NCBI RefSeq assembly: GCF_036345175.1
Contig: NZ_CP107780.1
Location: forward strand, 10,106,001-10,170,000
Source: Streptomyces sp. NBC_00576
GTDB lineage: Bacteria > Actinomycetota > Actinomycetes > Streptomycetales > Streptomycetaceae
Reading direction: 5' to 3'
DNA length: 64,000 nucleotides
Positions 58,716-64,000 of this stretch are shown one piece after another (the first letter of the stretch is position 1; each line of letters starts with the position of its first letter). The translations under genes were made by a program, and so were the position numbers. The notes under the pieces are model-generated. The model was not told the origin of the DNA and made no database searches. It saw only the letters and a program-made list of their open reading frames with translations.

Positions 58716-59750
58716 TCAGCCCAGGCGCGGGTCCACATGGAACTTGGGCCCAGGACCCGCGCCCGCCGGGCGTTCACCCGCGAGGACGGCTCCGACCTGG
58801 TCCAGCCCCACCGTCGCGGCGACGAGCGGCCTCGGATCGACAGAACCCTCGGCGTACGCACGGATGGTGGCGTCGAGACCGGGGGAGGCGGACAGCACAC
58901 CGACCGCGGTGACGTCCTTGAGGACGAGCGTGCGGGTATCGATCCGGCTTGGTACGCCGGCCAGACCGATGTAGACGACGTGGCCGGCCGGTTCGACCAA
59001 CTCAAGGGCGAGGTCCGGGAGATGGGCCGCGTTGGAGGCGTCCACGACAGCGTCGTACGGCAGATCCGGGACGGAGTCCTCCCGCCAGGCGTGCTCGAAG
59101 CCCAGCTCGCGGGCGAAGGCCAGCGAGCCCTCGGTCACGCCCATCAGATGGACCTCCGCACCGGCCGCGCGGGCGAACATCGCGACCAGGAGACCGATGG
59201 TCCCCGGACCCAGGACCAACACCCGGTCCCCGGACCGCAGTTCGGCGGCCCGGGCGGCACGCAGGGCGTTGCCGCCGGGCTCGACCAGCGCGCCCAGTAC
59301 CGCGTCGACGGATTCGGGCAGGGTGTGCAACGAGGAGGCGGGAACGGCGAGTTGCTCGGCGAGGGCACCGGCCCGCTCCCCGCGGATGCCGACCTCCTGC
59401 CGCTGCTCGCACACGTGTTGACTGCCCCGTCGGCAGCGGCGGCAGGTGCCGCAGCCGAGCATGGTGTCGCCCATGACCCGGCGGCCGATCCATGCGGCGT
59501 CGACACCGTCACCGACCGACGACACGCGCCCCGACCACTCGTGGCCAAGGCGCATCGGGTAGGAGGAGTGGCCCTGGTGGAGGTAGGCCATGGCCCCGGT
59601 GTGGAACTCCATGTCGGTGCCGCACACCCCGACCCGCTCGACGTCGACGACGACCTCGCCGGGGACCGCCACCGGGGCGGGGACCTCCTGGACCTCGTAC
59701 TTCCCGGGTGCCGTCAGAACGAACGCGCGTATGAGGCGGCTGGCGGTCAC
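58716..59750 (-). CDS. Zinc-dependent alcohol/polyol dehydrogenase (MDR family)
   Basis: The 344-residue enzyme has catalytic zinc ligands in GVCGTDMEFHTG (Cys, residue about 43) and LGHEWSG (His-Glu, near 70). A structural zinc site CGTCRRCRRGSQHVC lies near 100-114, and a Rossmann motif VLGPGTIGLLVAMFA near 180. It is of the sorbitol/threonine/galactitol dehydrogenase type and would oxidise a secondary alcohol of a sugar or sugar acid with NAD. GTG 59750 overlaps the end of the damaged FAH gene as GTGA, so both were once one operon. The gene ends 6 bp from the convergent E2 gene, marking the cluster border. Confidence 0.88.
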   Translation of the reverse strand: MTASRLIRAFVLTAPGKYEVQEVPAPVAVPGEVVVDVERVGVCGTDMEFHTGAMAYLHQGHSSYPMRLGHEWSGRVSSVGDGVDAAWIGRRVMGDTMLGCGTCRRCRRGSQHVCEQRQEVGIRGERAGALAEQLAVPASSLHTLPESVDAVLGALVEPGGNALRAARAAELRSGDRVLVLGPGTIGLLVAMFARAAGAEVHLMGVTEGSLAFARELGFEHAWREDSVPDLPYDAVVDASNAAHLPDLALELVEPAGHVVYIGLAGVPSRIDTRTLVLKDVTAVGVLSASPGLDATIRAYAEGSVDPRPLVAATVGLDQVGAVLAGERPAGAGPGPKFHVDPRLG

Positions 59751-60304
59751 CGTGGACCGAGCACGTGTTGGCGCTGGCTGCCGAGGCGGGTGATGCCCAG
59801 CTCCATCACGTCATCGGGCCGGAGCCACACGGGCGGCTTGAAGCCCATGCCGACGCCGGGCGGGGTACCGGTGTTGATCAGGTCACCGGGCTCCAGGACG
59901 AGGAACTGGCTCAGGTAGTGCACGATGAAGTACGGGTCGAAGATCATGGTCTTGGTGTTGCCGGTCTGACGGCGCACACCGTTGACGTCGAGCCACATGT
60001 CGAGCGCGAGGACGTCCTCGATCTCGTCGGTGGTGGCCAGCCAGGGACCCGCCATGTTGAAGGTCTCGGCGGACTTGCCCTTCGCCCACTGCCCGCCTCG
60101 CTCCAGTTGGAACGTGCGCTCACTGACGTCGTTGACGACCACGTACCCGGCGATGGCGTCGCGCGCCTCCTCGGCCGAGTCCAGGTAGCTCGTGCGGCGG
60201 CCGATCATGATGGCGAGCTCCACCTCCCAGTCGGTCTTGGTGGAGCCGCGCGGGATGCGTACGTCGTCGTTGGGACCGACGAGGGTGTTGGGCGACTTGT
60301 TGAA
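59747..60304 (-). pseudogene. 5'-truncated fumarylacetoacetate hydrolase-family gene
   Basis: In-frame FAH homology begins abruptly at FNKSPNTLVGPNDDVRIPRG (codon at 60304) and continues with TDWEVELAIMIGRR (metal ligands ExE), GPWLATTDEI and INTGTPPGVGMGF to the stop at 59747, 185 codons in all. Normal members of this branch (2,4-diketo-3-deoxy-fuconate/rhamnonate hydrolases) have about 280 residues. The missing first ~95 include the GLNYxDHA segment with the catalytic His. The break falls exactly at TTCAA, where an IS200/IS605-like relic starts. A start at GTG 60223 could give a 158-residue fragment, which should be inactive. Confidence 0.75.
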
Positions 60305-60562
60305 TCCTCCCCCAGCTGAAGCAGGGGGATTCCTGGCTCACGCTGCCTGCGGGTCAGCGACCCAACAGGTCTTCCACGATCAACACCAGCCGGGTTGTCG
60401 ATCAGCACGGCGTACGCGCTTGATTCTCGCAACGCACTGTATGCAGCTTACCCGATCAGGTGGACGGTGTTTCGCCTTTGGGGTGAAATCCCGCTTCCGG
60501 CCCTGCTCCACAGGAGTCCGATTCCTCCCTGGCCTGAAGGCCGCGGCATCCTTGCTGGTGGT
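60302..60562 (-). mobile_element. IS200/IS605-family right-end relic
   Basis: On the minus strand this about 260-bp stretch ends with GGAATCCCCCTGCTTCAGC followed by TGGGGGAGGATTCAA (hairpin 60303-60331). This is the form of right ends next to tnpB genes in actinobacterial IS605/IS1341-like elements. A second similar hairpin, GCGGCCTTCAGGCCAGGGAGG, is at about 60524-60545. No transposase or TnpB frame remains. The stretch has lower GC than its flanks and splits the FAH gene from its missing 5' part. It may retain the terminal part of an omega-RNA. Confidence 0.55.
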
Positions 60563-61393
60563 TCATCGGTGCGGCTCTGCCAACGGGCCGAGCAGCGTCC
60601 GGATCTCGTCGACCGCGTCGACCAGGGTGCGCAGCGGCGTCCGGTACGTCAGCGCGCTGACGCTCACCGCGCCCGAGGGAGCCGTCGGCGAGGTCGCGTA
60701 CACGGGCAGGGAGAGGCAGTTGACGCCGGGCTCGTTCTCCTGGTCGTCCACGGCGTAACCCTGCTCGCGGACGGCCCGCAGGTCGCGGTGCAGGTCTGAG
60801 GCCGTGCACAGCGTCCGGGGTGTGCGGCGGACCAGCGGCGAGTTGCCGATCCACGCCTCGACCTCCCCCACCGTCGCCAACTGGTGGGCGAGCAGCGCCT
60901 TTCCGACGCCGGTGGCGTGGGCGGGGTTCCGGCCGCCCACCGTCGACGTCAGCCGCACGGCGCCGGTCGGCGGGTCGACCTTGGCGCGGTAGACGACCTC
61001 ACGGCCCTCCAGGACCGCGTAGTGCGCCGTCTCGCCGAACCGGTCGGCCAGCGCCTCCAGTACGGGACGTACCCGGACATGCTCGGGGCGTTCCTCGTGG
61101 TGGGCGAAGGCCATCCGCAGGAACTCGTCGCCGAGAACATAGCGGCCTCGGGCGCCCTGGTCGGCGAGTCCGGCCCGGCGCAGGGCCACCAGCGCCCGGT
61201 GCACGGTCGGTTTGGGGCTGCCGATCACCCGGGTCAGCTCCTCAAGGCCCACGCCGTCGGGATAGCGCGCCAGCTCCTTGAGGACAGCGAGCACCCGGTC
61301 CGAGCCCACGAGACGCGCGGCGTCACCGTCGCCTCCGGCGACTTCCTCGGCCGCAGGGGCTGACGAGCCGTCGTACATCTGCCTATGCTCCAT
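60563..61393 (-). CDS. IclR-family transcriptional regulator
   Basis: The 276-residue protein has an N-terminal winged helix (GSDRVLAVLKELARYPDGVGLEELTRVIGSPKPTVHRALVALRRAG, about 25-75) and the IclR effector domain with AHATGVGKALLAHQ near 160 and DDQENEPGVNCLSLPVY near 220. ATG 61393 is chosen over the upstream in-frame starts because it begins the homologous region; ATG 61378, with GGAG before it, is also possible. It diverges from the dehydratase gene and probably responds to a sugar acid intermediate of the pathway encoded on both sides. Confidence 0.92.
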   Translation of the reverse strand: MEHRQMYDGSSAPAAEEVAGGDGDAARLVGSDRVLAVLKELARYPDGVGLEELTRVIGSPKPTVHRALVALRRAGLADQGARGRYVLGDEFLRMAFAHHEERPEHVRVRPVLEALADRFGETAHYAVLEGREVVYRAKVDPPTGAVRLTSTVGGRNPAHATGVGKALLAHQLATVGEVEAWIGNSPLVRRTPRTLCTASDLHRDLRAVREQGYAVDDQENEPGVNCLSLPVYATSPTAPSGAVSVSALTYRTPLRTLVDAVDEIRTLLGPLAEPHR

Positions 61394-61419
61394 GAGGTTC
61401 CGAAGAATAGACCACCATA

Positions 61420-61430
61420 CCAATTGTTGG
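61420..61430. promoter_or_regulatory. Possible IclR operator
   Basis: CCAATTGTTGG has 4-bp inverted arms around 3 bases, in the 49-bp gap between the IclR and dehydratase start codons. It is short, so the assignment is weak. Confidence 0.3.
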
Positions 61431-61442
61431 AAAGGGTCGACG

Positions 61443-63155
61443 GTGAAGCTTCGCAGCGCACAGTGGTACGAGGGACAGGGGCGCAACGCCTACATCCACC
61501 GGGCCTGGATGCGCCGGGGCGCACCGGATGACGCCTTCACCGGCCGGCCGCAGATCGCCATCGCCAACACCGCCTCGGACCTGACTCCCTGCAACGCCCA
61601 CCTGAACGAGGTGGCGGCCTCGGTCCGCAATGGCGTGTACGAGGCCGGGGGCATCCCGCTGGACCTGCCCGTGGTGTCGCTCGGCGAGACACAGGTGCGG
61701 CCCACCGCCATGCTCTGGCGGAACATGGCGGCGATGGCCACGGAGGAGATGCTGCGGGCCAACCCGATCGACGGTGTCGTGCTGCTGGGCGGCTGCGACA
61801 AGACGATCCCCTCGCTCCTCATGGCTGCCGCCTCGGTGGACCTGCCCGCGGTCGTCGTGCCAGGCGGGCCGATGCTGACCGGGACCTTCCGGGGTACGCC
61901 GCTGGGCTGTGGCACCGACGTGTGGCGGCTGTCGGAGGAGGTGCGGGCCGGCACGCTCTCCCAGGAGCAGTTCACCCGCTCCGAGTCGTCGATGATCCGC
62001 AGCCGCGGGCACTGCAACACCATGGGCACGGCCTCGACGATGGCCCTGGTCGCCGAGGCGCTGGGGACGATCGTGCCGGGGGTGGCCGGTACTCCGGCGC
62101 CCGACAGCCGGCTGCTGGAAGCCGCCCACGGCACCGGCAGACTGGCGGTGGACATGGTCGCCGCCGACCGGCGCCCTGCCACCTTCCTGACCAAGGCGTC
62201 CTTCCACAACGCGATCGTCGCCCTGGCCGCCATCGGCGGGTCGACCAACGCGGTCGTACACCTGCTGGCCATCGCCGGACGCCTGGACATCCCCCTGTCG
62301 CTCGACGACTTCGACCGGATCGGCTCCCGCGTCCCGGTCCTGGTGGACCTCCAGCCGGCCGGCCGCTTCCTCATGGATGACTTCCACCGCGCCGGAGGCC
62401 TGTCCGCCGTCCTGCGCGAGGTACGGGACCTGCTCGATCCCGACGCGCTCACAGTCACCGGAGAACCGCTGGTGAACCATCTCGACGACGCGCCGATCTG
62501 GGACCCGGAGGTCATCCGCACCCGCGCGAAACCGCTGGTCGCGGAGGGCGGCATCGCGGTCCTGCGCGGCAACCTCGCCCCCGACGGAGCGCTCATCAAG
62601 CCGGCGGCGGCCTCCCCGCACCTCCTGCGTCACCGGGGCCGGGCGGTGGTCTTCGACTCGATCGAGGACTTCCACGCCCGTATCGACGACCCGGATCTCG
62701 ACGTGGACGCCGACTCCGTGCTCGTCCTGCGCGGCTGCGGCCCCAAGGGCTACCCGGGCATGCCCGAGGTGTCCAACATGCCGCTGCCGAAGAAGCTTCT
62801 GGAACAGGGCGTCCGTGACATGGTCCGCGTCTGCGACGGCCGGATGAGCGGCACCGCGTACGGCACCGTCGTCCTGCACGTGGCCCCGGAGGCGGCGGCC
62901 GGCGGCCCGCTCGCCCTCGTCCGCAGCGGCGACGTCATCGACCTGGACGTGGCGGCCCGGCGCCTCGACGTCGACGTACCCGCCGACGAACTCGCCCGCC
63001 GCACCGCCAACGAGGCCACCGTCAGCGGCTTCGCCAACCCCCGGCGCGGCTGGGAACGCCTCTACGTCGACCACGTCCAGCAGGCCGACACGGGCGCCGA
63101 CCTGGACTTCCTCATCGGCTCCAGCGGCTCGAAGGTGAGCCGTGAATCGCACTGA
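61443..63155 (+). CDS. IlvD/Edd-family sugar acid dehydratase
   Basis: The 570-residue enzyme starts at GTG 61443 with GGAAAGGG about 7 nt upstream. It has the three cluster cysteines of the family in SDLTPCNAHL (near 44), LLGGCDKTIPS (near 114) and SRGHCNTMGTAS (near 190), plus FHNAIVALAAIGGSTNAVVHL and MSGTAYGTVVLHVAPE near the end. The pattern fits pentonate/6-deoxyhexonate dehydratases (L-arabinonate, D-xylonate or L-fuconate type), which make 2-keto-3-deoxy acids, better than dihydroxyacid dehydratase of valine synthesis. Its neighbours (SDR, FAH fragment, Zn-dehydrogenase, IclR) support a sugar acid pathway. The exact sugar is not known; rhamnose or fucose is plausible. Confidence 0.88.
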   Translation: MKLRSAQWYEGQGRNAYIHRAWMRRGAPDDAFTGRPQIAIANTASDLTPCNAHLNEVAASVRNGVYEAGGIPLDLPVVSLGETQVRPTAMLWRNMAAMATEEMLRANPIDGVVLLGGCDKTIPSLLMAAASVDLPAVVVPGGPMLTGTFRGTPLGCGTDVWRLSEEVRAGTLSQEQFTRSESSMIRSRGHCNTMGTASTMALVAEALGTIVPGVAGTPAPDSRLLEAAHGTGRLAVDMVAADRRPATFLTKASFHNAIVALAAIGGSTNAVVHLLAIAGRLDIPLSLDDFDRIGSRVPVLVDLQPAGRFLMDDFHRAGGLSAVLREVRDLLDPDALTVTGEPLVNHLDDAPIWDPEVIRTRAKPLVAEGGIAVLRGNLAPDGALIKPAAASPHLLRHRGRAVVFDSIEDFHARIDDPDLDVDADSVLVLRGCGPKGYPGMPEVSNMPLPKKLLEQGVRDMVRVCDGRMSGTAYGTVVLHVAPEAAAGGPLALVRSGDVIDLDVAARRLDVDVPADELARRTANEATVSGFANPRRGWERLYVDHVQQADTGADLDFLIGSSGSKVSRESH

Positions 63156-63852
63156 CGGGAGGGCCGGTACGACCGTCAGGTCGGCCCTGGTCACCGGGGG
63201 AGCGGGCGGACTCGGCGCGGCCACCGCCGAACGGCTCCGGGCCGACGGTGTGCAGGTGACGACGCTCGACCTCACCCCCGACGGCGCCGACGTCCGCGCG
63301 GACGTCACGGACGAGGGCGCGCTGCGCCGGGTCGCCGCCGAGATCGGCCCGGTGGACGTGCTGATCAACTCGGCAGGCATCGTCGGACCGAACAGACCGC
63401 TCACCGAGACGACCCCTGAGGAGTGGCGCCACGTCTTCGAGGTCAACGTCCTGGGCACCGTGAACACCATGCGGATCTTCGTCCCCGGCATGCGGGAGCG
63501 CGGCTGGGGCCGTGTGGTCAACCTCGCCAGCATCGCCGGCAAGGATGGCAACCCCCACCTGTCGGTCTACTCCGCGTCCAAGGCCGCGGTGATAGCCCTG
63601 ACCAAGTCGGCCGGCAAGGAGTTGGCCACCAGCGGCGTCCTGGTCAATGTCGTCGCACCCGCCGTCATCGCCACGCCCATGAACGAGAACACGGCGCCCG
63701 AGGTTCTGGACCGCCTCACCGGCCTCATCCCGATGCGCCGGATCGGCCGCCCGGAGGAGGTCGCCGAACTGGTCGCCTACCTGGCCTCCGACCGGGTCAG
63801 CTTCTCCACCGGTGCCGTGTACGACATCAGCGGCGGACGCGCCACCTACTGA
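63142..63852 (+). CDS. Short-chain dehydrogenase/reductase of the sugar acid pathway
   Basis: The 236-residue classical SDR begins at GTG 63142, overlapping the dehydratase by 14 bp. It has the cofactor motif TGGAGGLGAAT near residue 20, NSAGIVG near 75, catalytic Ser in NLASIAG, and YSASKAAV (YxxxK) near 150, with GRPEEVAELVAYLAS close to the end. In fucose/rhamnose oxidative routes an SDR of this type oxidises either the free sugar or the 2-keto-3-deoxy acid. Coupling to the dehydratase supports such a step. The acidic residue after the second strand (TLDLTPDG) points to NAD as cofactor. Confidence 0.88.
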   Translation: MNRTDGRAGTTVRSALVTGGAGGLGAATAERLRADGVQVTTLDLTPDGADVRADVTDEGALRRVAAEIGPVDVLINSAGIVGPNRPLTETTPEEWRHVFEVNVLGTVNTMRIFVPGMRERGWGRVVNLASIAGKDGNPHLSVYSASKAAVIALTKSAGKELATSGVLVNVVAPAVIATPMNENTAPEVLDRLTGLIPMRRIGRPEEVAELVAYLASDRVSFSTGAVYDISGGRATY

Positions 63853-63911
63853 CGCTCCGGCCGACGGTCTCGACAAGGCTTGTGCGGGCGTGGAAAAGTC
63901 GTCACACTGGT

Positions 63912-63929
63912 ACCGAACGAATGGTCGGT
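63912..63929. promoter_or_regulatory. TetR-type operator candidate
   Basis: ACCGAACGAATGGTCGGT has ACCGA/TCGGT arms of the kind bound by TetR-family repressors of acyl-CoA or catabolic genes. It is 17 bp before the start of the gene running off the right edge. Confidence 0.4.
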
Positions 63930-63945
63930 TGGGGAGCGGGTATCG

Positions 63946-64000
63946 ATGACGACGACACACTCCGCCGCCTCGGACACGGGCGGCGCAGGGCAGACCGGCG
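63946..64000 (+). CDS. Start of an unidentified gene (runs off right edge)
   Basis: ATG 63946 is preceded by GGGAGCGGG and by a TetR-type palindrome. The 18 visible codons read MTTTHSAASDTGGAGQTG, a low-complexity start that does not reveal the family. Confidence 0.5.
   Translation, partial: MTTTHSAASDTGGAGQTG

Noticed and set aside
61278..61442. Extended N terminus of the dehydratase
   Set aside because: It would run through the IclR gene start and has no homology; GTG 61443 has a good ribosome site and begins the conserved region.
36..64000. tRNA or rRNA genes
   Set aside because: No cloverleaf with a GTTCRANNC arm or conserved rRNA stretch was noticed on either strand, though a dedicated scan was not possible.

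Overview
The window looks like chromosomal DNA from a Streptomyces or close relative. It is very GC-rich with strong third-position GC bias, uses many GTG starts and 4-8 bp start/stop overlaps, and carries PTS-type DhaKLM, F420-type PPOX, DasR-like and NRPS/MbtH genes. No tRNA, rRNA, CRISPR array or intact transposase gene was found.

Layout. (1) 1-21.6 kb is a metabolic and housekeeping mosaic: a partial penicillin-binding protein, a short Rho paralogue with a pyrimidine-rich leader, small methyltransferases, hydrolases and esterases, an 8-oxoguanine-deaminase-type amidohydrolase, a molybdopterin oxidoreductase with its flavin reductase, a PrmC-like methyltransferase, a fibronectin-III lipoprotein divergent from a GH75 chitosanase with a DasR-type palindrome between them, the dihydroxyacetone kinase operon dhaKLM, a TetR/NmrA/PPOX group, and a frameshifted alpha/beta hydrolase. 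(2) 21.7-31.3 kb is a sugar-uptake locus: an orphan Tat-type binding protein, a LacI regulator, an ABC sugar transporter, the relic of one GH78 alpha-L-rhamnosidase and an intact Tat-exported GH78 enzyme. Two families of CG-centred palindromes lie in front of its transcription units. (3) 31.4-58.7 kb is a nonribosomal peptide cluster. (4) 58.7-64 kb is an oxidative sugar-acid pathway: a zinc alcohol dehydrogenase, a fumarylacetoacetate hydrolase broken at an IS200/IS605-like relic, an IclR regulator, an IlvD/Edd dehydratase and an SDR.

The NRPS cluster reads on the minus strand: a cysteate-synthase-like PLP enzyme, then NRPS-A (C-A-PCP-C-A-PCP-E), NRPS-B (C-A-PCP-C-PCP-E), NRPS-C (C-A-PCP-TE), MbtH, a type II thioesterase, an SDR and NRPS-D (C remnant-A-PCP). 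The specificity residues I read suggest Val and Asp-like for NRPS-A, Thr for NRPS-B, an unassigned residue for NRPS-C and Thr for free-standing NRPS-D. The backbone is therefore probably a capped pentapeptide, X-Val-D-(Asp or cysteate)-Thr-D-(residue 4)-(residue 5). The second module of NRPS-B has no adenylation domain, so residue 4 must come from elsewhere, and NRPS-D (Thr A-PCP) is the obvious candidate. The cysteate-synthase-like gene sits directly upstream of the NRPS whose second A domain has an enlarged Asp-type pocket, which suggests a sulfonated residue. Divergent to the cluster are a 2-oxoacid dehydrogenase E1-alpha and a fused E1-beta/E2 without E3, a possible source of a branched acyl cap. 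No transporter or pathway regulator is visible within the cluster.

Assignments come from reading motifs by eye. No database search was possible.
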